A stretch of 64,000 bases of DNA, taken from JAJEDW01 sp963555775. GTDB taxonomy: Bacteria > Acidobacteriota > Terriglobia > 20CM-2-55-15. Below the pieces are notes generated by a model. It saw only the letters and a list, made by a program, of their open reading frames with translations. It was not told where the DNA came from and ran no database searches. The translations under genes were made by a program, and so were the position numbers. Shown piece by piece: positions 36,881 through 44,502 of this stretch (its first letter is position 1; the number at the start of each line of letters is the position of its first letter). Location of the stretch: the NCBI GenBank assembly GCA_963555775.3, contig CAUVWY020000010.1:1302001-1366000 (forward strand), given 5' to 3'.

Positions 36881-38527
36881 ATGAGTAAGAACCGCAAATC
36901 GGAAACCTCGAAGCTGAACCGCCGGGCCTTTCTCGGCACCGGAACGATGGCGGCCGCCGGCCTGTTGCTGGGCAGCCGCACGACGGCCGCACTGGCCCAG
37001 GACATGCGCCTGACAAGCACCGGCGGCACCGTGCTCACACGGTCCGGCCGCGTGAGAGGCCTGGTCAAGGACGGAGTCCATCAATTCTGGGGAGTTCCCT
37101 ACGGCGCCTCGACCGAAGGCATGAACCGTTTCATGCCTCCGCGGCAACCCGATCCATGGACGGACGTTCGGGACCACTTTCAGATCGGGCATCGCGCCCC
37201 GCTTCAACCCGGCGCCGGGCCACCGGCCCCGGTTGTCCTCGCACTCGACCGGAGGGAAGAAGAGGGAGAAGACTGTCTGACGGTCAACGTATTCACACCC
37301 GCGCTGGACAACAAGGCACGCCCAGTCATGGTCTGGATGCACGGCGGCGGATTCTCGGGAGGAGGGGGAAATTATCTTCTCTACGACGGCACCAACCTGG
37401 CAAAGAAGGAAGACGTGGTGGTGGTCGTCGTGAATCATCGACTGAACATTTTTGGATTCCTTCATCTGGCGGACATCGGCGGCGAAAAGTGGGCGCAGTC
37501 GACGAACATGGGCATGCAGGACATCGTTGCGATGCTCGGGTGGGTCCGGGACAACATCGAACATTTCGGCGGAAATCCGGACAACGTGACCATCCTCGGG
37601 CAATCCGGCGGGGGTGGAAAAACGACCACGACGATGGCGTTGCCTTCGGCCGAGGGCCTGTTCCATCGCTCGATCGCGCAGAGCGGCTCGGCCTTCAGAG
37701 GCACACCGGCTTCAGATGCCAGCGAAGCCGCCGAGCGGTTCTTGGGGAAACTCGGAATCGGGACCGATCAACTGGATCGACTCCAGACCATGAACTTCCG
37801 TCAGATCCAGGATGCGTTCTATGGCGAGCCTCGAATTCAGGGGCTCGGCACAGGTCCGGTCATCGACGGCAACGTCATTCCCCGCCACCAATGGGATCCA
37901 ACGGCGCCGGCGTACTCGGCAGGCGTCCCCCTGATGATGGGTTCGACCGAAACCGAAAACGGATGGACCGGTCCTCCTCCCTTTGACATGCCGGATGCGG
38001 ACATGCTCGACCGCTTCGTCAACCGCCTGGCGAACGGCGATGCCGACAAGGGACAGGAACTGCTCGGCCTGTACAAGAGACTGCATCCCGAAAAGAGAAA
38101 CCAGATGCTCTGGCTCACCGCCGAGTCCGACAACTCCAGACGGTGGAACGCCCAGGCACTGGGCCGGCTGAAGCACGACCAGGGCCAAGCCGCCAGCTAT
38201 CTGTATTTCTTCGACTGGTATTCGCCCGTTCATGACAATCGCATGGGCGCTTACCATACGCTGGAAATTCCGTTCGTCTTCTACAACATGGATCTCGGGG
38301 CCTCGATGACGGGGTCGGCCCAGTCACGCTACCAACTCGCCCACGTCATCAGCGCCGCCTGGGCCGCCTTTGCCAGAAACGGCAACCCCAACCATCCGGA
38401 CATGCCCAACTGGCCCGCGTTCAACCCGGACGACTACCCGACCATGATGTTTGGCGATACCGTTCGCATGGCCAACGATCCGAACCGGGAAGAGCGCATG
38501 GCTCTGGCGGAGTTGAGAGGCTCGTAG
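36881..38527 (+). CDS. Tat-exported type B carboxylesterase
   Basis: 548 residues. Tat signal 'LNRRAFLGTGTMAAAGLLLG'. The alpha/beta-hydrolase of the COesterase family follows: 'FWGVPYGAST' (about residue 70), 'EEGEDCLTVNVFTP' (127), oxyanion-hole 'VMVWMHGGGFSGGGG' (152), nucleophile 'ILGQSGGGGK' (244; Ser in G-x-S-x-G), acid 'GSTETENGW' (about 352; Glu) and His in 'GAYHTLEIPFVF' (about 450). It hydrolyses esters in the periplasm; the substrate is not evident. The nucleophile elbow reads GQSGG rather than the common GESAG, seen in several bacterial members. It is complete and lies between the tRNA and the toxin-antitoxin block. Confidence 0.93.
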   Translation: MSKNRKSETSKLNRRAFLGTGTMAAAGLLLGSRTTAALAQDMRLTSTGGTVLTRSGRVRGLVKDGVHQFWGVPYGASTEGMNRFMPPRQPDPWTDVRDHFQIGHRAPLQPGAGPPAPVVLALDRREEEGEDCLTVNVFTPALDNKARPVMVWMHGGGFSGGGGNYLLYDGTNLAKKEDVVVVVVNHRLNIFGFLHLADIGGEKWAQSTNMGMQDIVAMLGWVRDNIEHFGGNPDNVTILGQSGGGGKTTTTMALPSAEGLFHRSIAQSGSAFRGTPASDASEAAERFLGKLGIGTDQLDRLQTMNFRQIQDAFYGEPRIQGLGTGPVIDGNVIPRHQWDPTAPAYSAGVPLMMGSTETENGWTGPPPFDMPDADMLDRFVNRLANGDADKGQELLGLYKRLHPEKRNQMLWLTAESDNSRRWNAQALGRLKHDQGQAASYLYFFDWYSPVHDNRMGAYHTLEIPFVFYNMDLGASMTGSAQSRYQLAHVISAAWAAFARNGNPNHPDMPNWPAFNPDDYPTMMFGDTVRMANDPNREERMALAELRGS

Positions 38528-38608
38528 TCGAGCGGCGATTGATCCTCCGCGACCGCAGCCAATCGTTCGATGGGTATTCCGGCCCATCCTGAACGCGGAT
38601 TTCCGCCG

Positions 38609-38742
38609 TGAACGGGCCGGTCCTCCCGAGCGGCCCCGCCGACCGCCTTATCGCGGCTACCACCGAGATGTATGGGGTTGATCTGGCAACGGGAGAGATG
38701 GAGAGCGTGGCCGGCAACCTTGCGATTGCCATGGGACGCTGA
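38609..38742 (+). pseudogene. C-terminal remnant of a PIN-domain (VapC-type) toxin
   Basis: A short plus-strand frame reads 'GPADRLIAATTEMYGVDLAT' and ends 'NLAIAMGR' before TGA at 38740. 'DPADRLIAATA' followed by a segment ending the last acidic site is the C-terminal half of a PIN domain. The N-terminal half with the first catalytic Asp is missing in the preceding 80 bases. Together with the complete TA pair that follows, it suggests a hot spot for toxin modules. The remainder of 38528-38791 holds no gene. Confidence 0.6.
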
Positions 38743-38791
38743 CAGATGCTAGCGTTTAATAGCAGGTCACTGACCGACCGGCGGAGGAAAC

Positions 38792-39016
38792 ATGGGAAAA
38801 GTGCAGATCAGTGCGAGAGTGGACCAAGCCCTGAAAACCGCCATGGATCGGTACTGCAAGTCAAGGGGCGTCGTCATGAATCACTTTATCCAGGAGGCAC
38901 TGCTCGATCGCCTCGAGGAGCTTGAGGACATTGAGGAGTTGAAACAACTCCGACATGAACCGACCCGACCGTTGGCCGAGGTGCTGAGGGAACTCGAGCT
39001 GAATGGCAAGCTATGA
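38792..39016 (+). CDS. Ribbon-helix-helix-like antitoxin of a RelE/ParE-type module
   Basis: 74 residues: 'GKVQISARVDQALKTAMDRY' forms a beta strand and first helix of a CopG/RHH-type DNA-binding domain, 'GVVMNHFIQEALLDRLEELE' the second. The acidic C-terminal tail ('TRPLAEVLRELELNGKL') would wrap the toxin. GGAGGA at 38783-38788 sets the ATG. Its last codons overlap the toxin start by 14 bases, so the toxin is made only when the antitoxin is translated. The complex should bind its own promoter upstream. Confidence 0.88.
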   Translation: MGKVQISARVDQALKTAMDRYCKSRGVVMNHFIQEALLDRLEELEDIEELKQLRHEPTRPLAEVLRELELNGKL

Positions 39017-39263
39017 GGTAGAGATTTCTCGAACGGCGGAGAAACAGCTACGCAAGCTGCCTCACGCAGACCAGGAGCGCGTTGCACGCGCGATGCTGGC
39101 GTTGGCCAACGATCCGTTTCCCAGGGGGGCGAGGAAGCTGTCGGGATACGACGATGTCTGCAGAGTGCGTGTGGGACGTTATCGGATTCTCTACAGCGTC
39201 ACCGAGACCGCATTGGTCATCGTCGTTCTCAAAGTCGGACACCGTAAGGACGTATACCGATGA
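39003..39263 (+). CDS. RelE/ParE-superfamily toxin
   Basis: 86 residues. 'SYEVEISRTAEKQLRKLPHA' and 'RKLSGYDDVCRVRVGRYRIL' followed by 'YSVTETALVIVVLKVGHRKD' and 'VYR' give the compact RelE fold. The Arg of 'RVRVGRYRI' and the terminal 'HRKDVYR' match the conserved basic residues of ribosome-dependent mRNA interferases such as RelE, and make gyrase-type ParE less likely. Translation is coupled to the antitoxin (14-base overlap). Its own stop overlaps the start of the next frame (ATGA), which is unusual because that frame encodes an exported protease-propeptide-like protein. Confidence 0.9.
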   Translation: MASYEVEISRTAEKQLRKLPHADQERVARAMLALANDPFPRGARKLSGYDDVCRVRVGRYRILYSVTETALVIVVLKVGHRKDVYR

Positions 39264-39874
39264 ATAGATCCGTCATCGCCGGTTCGCCGACGGGGCACGC
39301 CAGGGCCCCAATGCTCTACGAGCGGCGCATCGCGTTGTTCGCGCCGTCCGGAGTCCGGCGTGCGGCGGGGGGCTCGCGGTTCATCGCGGGCGCCACTGTC
39401 GTGCTGCTGGCGTCGTTGCTCACCGTCACGGTCGAGGGACAGGGCGGCGCCGAGCAACCGCAGGCTCGGGCCGGCGAAGAGTCCCAGGGGACGGCCGATG
39501 GGCAGATTGAGGCGCAATTGGAGGCGAAGGCGCAACGAACGCCCGCCCAGCGCAAGGTGAGTTCGCAACTTCTGGACGCGTACCAAGCGGTGCGCGGTCA
39601 GCCAGCCGCAAACGAGTTGGTGACGGTCGACATCCGGGCCGACGTCACGCCGGCGGTCCTGGAGCGCATCGGGACTCTGGGCGGCACCCTCATCAACAGC
39701 GTGCCACGGTATCGGGCCATCCGGGCACAACTTCCGCTCGCCGCCGTCGAAACGCTCGCGGCGATGGACGCGATCCAATCGATCCGAGCCGCCGACCAGG
39801 CGGTCACGCGCGGCGCGCCGGATGCAGCGGGGACCCGCCCCGTCAACCCACCCGAGGGCGACGTCGACCGCTAG
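39260..39874 (+). CDS. Stand-alone S8-protease propeptide-like exported protein
   Basis: 204 residues. A hydrophobic segment ('FIAGATVVLLASLLTVTVEG', about 40-60) acts as a signal; the true start may be M18. The rest is a clear paralogue of the N-terminus of the next gene: 'LEAKAQRTPAQRKVSSQLLD', 'VDIRADVTPAVLERI', 'LGGTLINSVPRYRAIRAQLP' and 'EGDVDR'. In the next gene the same blocks precede the peptidase. Here a stop follows directly after 'EGDV', so there is no protease domain. Either a partial gene duplication or an independent propeptide acting as chaperone or inhibitor, as is known for the I9-type family. It overlaps the toxin stop by 4 bases. Confidence 0.78.
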   Translation: MNRSVIAGSPTGHARAPMLYERRIALFAPSGVRRAAGGSRFIAGATVVLLASLLTVTVEGQGGAEQPQARAGEESQGTADGQIEAQLEAKAQRTPAQRKVSSQLLDAYQAVRGQPAANELVTVDIRADVTPAVLERIGTLGGTLINSVPRYRAIRAQLPLAAVETLAAMDAIQSIRAADQAVTRGAPDAAGTRPVNPPEGDVDR

Positions 39875-40053
39875 CCAGGCGGTCGGTGCCAAACCCTAGG
39901 CGTCCAAGGTACCGGCACCGGCGCGGTTTCAAATTCTCCACTTTCCCGCGTCCACGACGACGGATATCATTCCGACGAATTCCCAACTCTCGACCGGAAC
40001 GTGAACCCGGTCATGGAACTGGGCAGAGATATGTACCAAACTGCCGGGAAATC

Positions 40054-42576
40054 ATGAAGCGGCCACGCGCGACAGGAATCATGGCATGGGCCGGCTCCGG
40101 CCCGTTCTGTGGGCTGCTGGGGGGTGTGCTGGCTATCCCGTTGCTGGCCGTGCCGGCCGGCGCGCAGCAACCGTCGGCGCAGGCCGGTGGTGAGTTGCCC
40201 GGGAAGGCCATGCTTCAGATCCAGGAACTGCTGGAAGCGAAGGAGGAACGGACGCCCGCCCAGCGGAAGGTGACCTCGGAGCTCCTGGACGCGGCCCGAC
40301 AACAATCGGAGCCCACCGTCTCGGTCCGCCAACCGTCGCCGGACACGGATCCCGTGGCCGAACCCGGATCGGTGGCGGTGGATATCCGGGCCGACGTAAC
40401 GCCCGCCGTCCTGGCACGCATCCGAGCCCTGGGCGGCACGGTCGTCAACAGCGTCCCCAGGTATCAAACCATCCGCGCACGACTGCCTCTGGCTGCTCTG
40501 GAACCGCTTGCCACGCTTGAGGCTGTCCAGTTCATCCGGCCTGCCGACCAGCCAATCATTCAAGGGGTGCTTGAGCGCTCAGCCGGCGTGCGGGCGGCAG
40601 TCGTGCCAGACAAGGTCGATACCAGCGAGGGCGATGTCGCGCACCGGGCGAACATGGCTCGTACGACCTACGGTGTCGACGGCACCGGCATTGGGATCGG
40701 GGTGATCTCGGACGGCGTCGAAACGCTCGCCGACCAGCAGGCGACGGGCGACGTGCCGGCGCGGGTCATGGTCTTGCCCGGACAGGAGGGCGGCTCCTTT
40801 TCATTGGGCTGCGGCCGAAGGAGCTCGGGAACCGAGGGGACGGCCATACTCGAGATCGTCCACGATCTTGCGCCGGGCGCCGAGCTGTTTTTCGCCGACG
40901 GTGGCGGCGGGTCGGCGCAGATGGCGCAGAACATCGAAGACCTCTGCGCGGCCGGCGCCGACATCATTGTCGACGACATCGGGTATCTGGCGGCGTCGGC
41001 CTTCCAGGACGACGTCATCTCCCAAGCGATCAGCGCGGCGGCCGCCAACGGCTGTTTCTATTTCTCGTCGGCCGGCAACGCAGGAAACCTGAACGACGGC
41101 ACGGCCGGCGTCTGGGAAGGCGACTTTGCCTCGGGAGGGACGCTGAACCTGAACGGCCTCACCTCCGGCGCCGTCGTCCACGACTTCGGCGGCGGTGTGA
41201 CCGGGAACCGGATCAAGATCAACAGCACCCGCCCGATCATCCTGCAATGGGCCGATCCAGTTGATGGGTCGGCCAACGATTACGATCTCTTCCTGATCGA
41301 TGACAACAACAACGTGCTCGCCAGTTCGACGAGTACGCAGAACGGTACGCAGGATCCCATCGAGTACATCGGAGGCTCGTGTGCCAACGACCGTAAGGAC
41401 GCCCGCCTCGTCATTGTCAAGAACTCGGGTGCGGCGGATCGCTACGTGCGCCTTAACTACGCGCGCGGAGCGTTGGAGATCGCGACGGCCGGCCAGACGT
41501 TCGGCCATCCCGCTTCGCAGGATGCGATAGGCGTGGCCGCAGTCGATGTCGGGGATGCGGGCGGTGCTGGCGGTGTCTTCGACGGTACGGAGTCGGTCGA
41601 GACATTCAGTTCGGACGGTCTGCGGCGGATCTTCTTCGAAGCCGACGGCACGCCGATCACGCCGGGGAACTTCTCGTCCACCGGCGGGCGGGTGTTGCAG
41701 AAACCCGACCTGGCCGCCGCCGACGGTGTTTCGACCTCGACGCCCGGCTTTTCAACGTTTCACGGCACCTCGGCGGCGGCGCCGCACGCGGCAGCGATTG
41801 CGGCGTTGATGCTGGAAGCGGCCGGCGGTCCGGCCAACGTCACGACGACGGCGGAGCTCCGAACGGCGATGACCGGGGCGGCGCTCGATATCGAGGAAAC
41901 CGGAGTCGATCGCGATTCCGGCGCCGGGATTGTAATGGCGCCGGGAGCGGTGGATGCGGTGGATGTAGCCCTGGCGGACCGCAACGGGGCTCCGACCGTG
42001 GTGAGTACGCCCGCCGTCCGGACGCTGGCGGCGGGTGGCGCCGCCGTGACGGTCGACGTGGCGAGCGTGTTCTCCGATGCGGACCAAAACGACACATTGA
42101 CCTACACGGCACTATCGAGCGACCCCGGCAGTCTTGAGATCAGCCTGACGGGGTCGATGCTGACGCTGACGCCGAGGTCGCCGGGCAGCGTCATTGTGGC
42201 GGTGCGCGCGACCGATTCCAGCGGCTTGAGCGTAACCAACTCCGTCTCGGTGACGGTGGTGCCCCTGGTGCTGAGCGCCGTGACGCTGAACCTGTCATCG
42301 TCCTCGATCGGCGAGAACGGCGGGGTCAGTACGGTAACGGCCAGACTGGACCGGGCGTCGGCCGCGGATACGACGCTGCTTGTGGGTGCGACGGCGGTCG
42401 ATCCGGCGACATCGAACGACTTCATGCTGACCGCGAATCGGGTCCTGACGATCACCGCCGGTCAGACCGCCAGCGCCGGGACGGTGACGATCACCGCCAA
42501 CAACAACGACGAGGACGCGCCAAACAAGACGATAACGGTTTCCGCGGCGGTGGACAACGCGGATGGGGTGACGGGG
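40054..42576 (+). CDS. S8 (subtilisin-like) protease, 5' segment of a giant exoprotein interrupted by an IS
   Basis: Start ATG 40054 (MKRPRATGIMAWAGSG), which gives a good signal peptide; the 56 upstream codons look non-coding. Propeptide-like region: 'ERTPAQRKVTSELLDAA', 'DIRADVTPAVLARIRALGG'. Peptidase domain: Asp in 'GIGVISDGVETL', then 'GTEGTAILEIVHDLAPGA' and Ser in 'FHGTSAAAPHAAAIAALMLE'. The usual catalytic His of 'HGT' is a Glu here (see findings). After the peptidase come a cadherin-like domain ('SVFSDADQNDTLTYTALSS') and the start of a Calx-beta repeat ('SSSIGENGGVSTVTARLDRA'). The frame is cut at 42576 and resumes at 44503 after the IS; the listed tail 42577-42663 is IS sequence. 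Confidence 0.85.
42567..42576. repeat. Left 10-bp target-site duplication of the ISAs1-type element
   Basis: GGTGACGGGG directly precedes the left IS end and recurs at 44493-44502. Removing the IS and one copy restores the reading frame 'DGVTGPSPVTLTI'. Confidence 0.9.
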
Positions 42577-42592
42577 CACGGCAAATTTGTTC

Positions 42593-43324
42593 TCAGATGG
42601 AGCATGATGTGGGGAATGAATTTCGAGTCATTCTCAAGTAGTCGAAGACGAGACGGGTATTGAACGAGAGTTTGCGCATCGATTGGGCGATCGATTGAGC
42701 GGGTTTTTGAAAGGATTTGAGAATACCGACGGCAAAGCGTCGGAGGCGGGTGATGTTTTCCGGGCCGAAGCCGGTGCGGATTCGACTGCGGTCCTCATCG
42801 TAATTCCAGTCGATGATGTAATGGACGCTTTCGATACTCCAATGACCGCGATTGATGGCCAGCAAGCGTTCGGGGGAGGTTTCGCCGGGTGAGCGGTTTG
42901 TGATGCCCAGCGCGGTTTCACACGTGAGGGCGCCGGATTTCTTGTCGATGGATTCGCGCTCGATCCGAAAGACCTGGCCCAGGTGGGGAAAGTCGAGGTA
43001 GTGGTTGAGTTCGGCGCTACACCAAATGCGCCGGGTTTCGATGCGGCCATGATCGGGCGGGGTGACCTCGACAAAGTCGGGTTGTCCGCGGGTTTGGAAC
43101 TGGAACGCGATATCGCGTTCCAGCGTCGGTTGGTTGCCTTTGACCGTGAAATGATAGTGCGCTCCCCGCTCGACCAAATAGCGCGCGATCGCGCGTTGGG
43201 TCAGCAGGGCATCGCCGGTGATGTCCTTGCCGGCGATGTCGCAGGTTTGAAGCAAGGGAACGGCCATGCCGATTTCGTTCGTGCGCTTGCGCTCCTCGCC
43301 GCCGGCTACAGGCAGGGTTCCCAC
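42593..43324 (-). CDS. ISAs1-family transposase, downstream frame (DDE C-terminal half)
   Basis: 243 residues that continue the frame above: 'VGTLPVAGGEERKRTNEIGM', 'LQTCDIAGKDITGDALLTQR' with the second catalytic Asp, 'HYHFTVKGNQPTLERDI', and 'LLAINRGHWSIESVHYIIDW' with the Glu of the DDE triad near 'W.IES.H'. It would begin at a GTG 43324 only if initiated by itself. A -1 shift at A-AAA-AAG (43330-43324) joins it to the first frame as 'TQKKVGTL'. Intact ISAs1 transposases read straight through this point. Either programmed frameshifting or a one-base deletion explains the split. Confidence 0.87.
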   Translation of the reverse strand: MGTLPVAGGEERKRTNEIGMAVPLLQTCDIAGKDITGDALLTQRAIARYLVERGAHYHFTVKGNQPTLERDIAFQFQTRGQPDFVEVTPPDHGRIETRRIWCSAELNHYLDFPHLGQVFRIERESIDKKSGALTCETALGITNRSPGETSPERLLAINRGHWSIESVHYIIDWNYDEDRSRIRTGFGPENITRLRRFAVGILKSFQKPAQSIAQSMRKLSFNTRLVFDYLRMTRNSFPTSCSI

Positions 43325-44382
43325 TTTTTTTGGGTGTAGCAGCGTTTCGACTCATGCCCGACCACGCTCATGATGTGGGTCTGACGCCCGTCCGAGTCGA
43401 GGGCGTTCTTCATCGTCTTGCCATCCATGGCCAGCGCATCGTCCGGGGCGCCCCACGCCCGATTCCACGCATTGAGCGCCCGGTCCAGCGCCCCCGGTTC
43501 AATCCGGACCAGACAATCCCGAATCACAAACTCGCTGGGAACCACATAGCGGCCGTTCTCCCGCCGGCAGCCAAAACGTTCGCGGGCTTTCTGCCCCAGG
43601 GCATCGGCCCAATCCGAGATGGCTTTATAGCCGTGCATGCCGCACAGCGTCGCGCCCGCGGCGATGCCCAGCACTGCCGACAAGGGATGGCGCCGTCCCT
43701 GAGCGCGGCGCGGATCGGGAATGGTCTTGAAGCACTGGGGGAGTTGGCGCATCTGTGCGGCATTGAGCATGATCTTGGGGGCTCCGGTGAGTTGAAGATG
43801 TTCCCGGCCAGGGTGGGTCAGTTGCCCGCGCGCATCACGGCACAGGGGACGCACAAAGACAAGCTTCGGGGCATCGGCTTGGGCGCTGTAGCCGTCCCGG
43901 GTGCGCCGGTGCCCCCGGGTCCGTCCCAGTTCCAACCAGTTCGACGCGCGATACACGCCACCATGGAAGCGTCGGGGATCCACAAACGTTTCCAGCAGCA
44001 GCAACCCATGACCGAACCGTTCGCGCCAATCCGACCCGGCCCGCCGCTCGGTCCCTGACAACACCCGCGAGCCCACATTCGGCCGATTCCAGCCCGGCAG
44101 GATCAAAAAGCGACTGTTGTTCGCGATCAGTTTCAGCCGCCCATACTGCGAGCGGAAGTCCCAGACGATCCATCGATCCCGAACCCCGCACTTCAGCGCC
44201 GACGCCGACAGGCTCAGTTGCGCCACCCACTGCCCGCGCCATGTGGCCACGTACCAGACCGTCTCCCCGATCTTCGCCAGTGCGCCCAGATAATGATGAC
44301 GCTTCATCTGCTCTTGATACTGCCCTTCCTCGCTTCGCTCCACTGGCCGTACCCCGATCTCCGACAACTCCTGGCTGGTCAT
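43306..44382 (-). CDS. ISAs1-family transposase, upstream frame (DUF4338/DruA-like plus DDE N-terminal half)
   Basis: About 358 residues from ATG 44382 (GGAGGGAA upstream); ATG 44397 is also in frame. Residues 30-190 match DUF4338, the DruA-type domain: 'HHYLGALAKIGETVWYVATW', 'SRFLILPGWNRPNVGSRVL', 'LLLLETFVDPRRFHGGVYRA'. After a linker the ISAs1 transposase begins: 'QCFKTIPDPRRAQGRRHPLS', 'LGIAAGATLCGMHGYKAISD' and the first catalytic Asp in 'LAMDGKTMKNALDSDG'. It stops (TAG 43306) just after 'CYTQKKWEPCL'. A seven-A run (43325-43331) lies where the product should shift into the next frame. The fusion of DUF4338 to a DDE transposase is known from other ISs but is unusual next to the classical ISAs1. 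Confidence 0.88.
   Translation of the reverse strand: MTSQELSEIGVRPVERSEEGQYQEQMKRHHYLGALAKIGETVWYVATWRGQWVAQLSLSASALKCGVRDRWIVWDFRSQYGRLKLIANNSRFLILPGWNRPNVGSRVLSGTERRAGSDWRERFGHGLLLLETFVDPRRFHGGVYRASNWLELGRTRGHRRTRDGYSAQADAPKLVFVRPLCRDARGQLTHPGREHLQLTGAPKIMLNAAQMRQLPQCFKTIPDPRRAQGRRHPLSAVLGIAAGATLCGMHGYKAISDWADALGQKARERFGCRRENGRYVVPSEFVIRDCLVRIEPGALDRALNAWNRAWGAPDDALAMDGKTMKNALDSDGRQTHIMSVVGHESKRCYTQKKWEPCL
43324..43330 (-). promoter_or_regulatory. Slippery heptamer A-AAA-AAG at the transposase frame junction
   Basis: The zero-frame codons CAA-AAA-AAG contain the canonical -1 ribosomal frameshift heptamer. A -1 slip yields ...QKKVGTL... and opens the second frame. Whether it is used or simply a deletion in an A8 run is not decidable here. 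Confidence 0.6.
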
Positions 44383-44492
44383 TTCCCTCCACTCCATTCA
44401 GCGTCTTATACAGGAAACTCCTCGCTATGTCCAGCTTGCCAAGTTAAACCACTGAATTCGCGGACGTTCACTGGAAGGACAAATTCACCCTG

Positions 44493-44502
44493 GGTGACGG
44501 GG
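44493..44502. repeat. Right 10-bp target-site duplication of the ISAs1-type element
   Basis: GGTGACGGGG, identical to 42567-42576, directly follows the right IS end. Confidence 0.9.

Larger units (their letters stand above)
42577..44492 (-). mobile_element. ISAs1-type insertion sequence with DruA/DUF4338-fused transposase
   Basis: 1916 bp. Left end CACGGCAAATTTGTTCT and right end (as reverse complement) CAGGGTGAATTTGTCCT form imperfect inverted repeats. Ten-base direct repeats flank it. The two minus-strand frames inside encode one transposase. It interrupts the S8-protease exoprotein gene. Confidence 0.9.

Noticed and set aside
43306..44382. Druantia defence system
   Set aside because: The DruA-like (DUF4338) domain is fused to a DDE transposase inside an IS with clear ends; no other Druantia genes (such as the large DruE helicase) are present.
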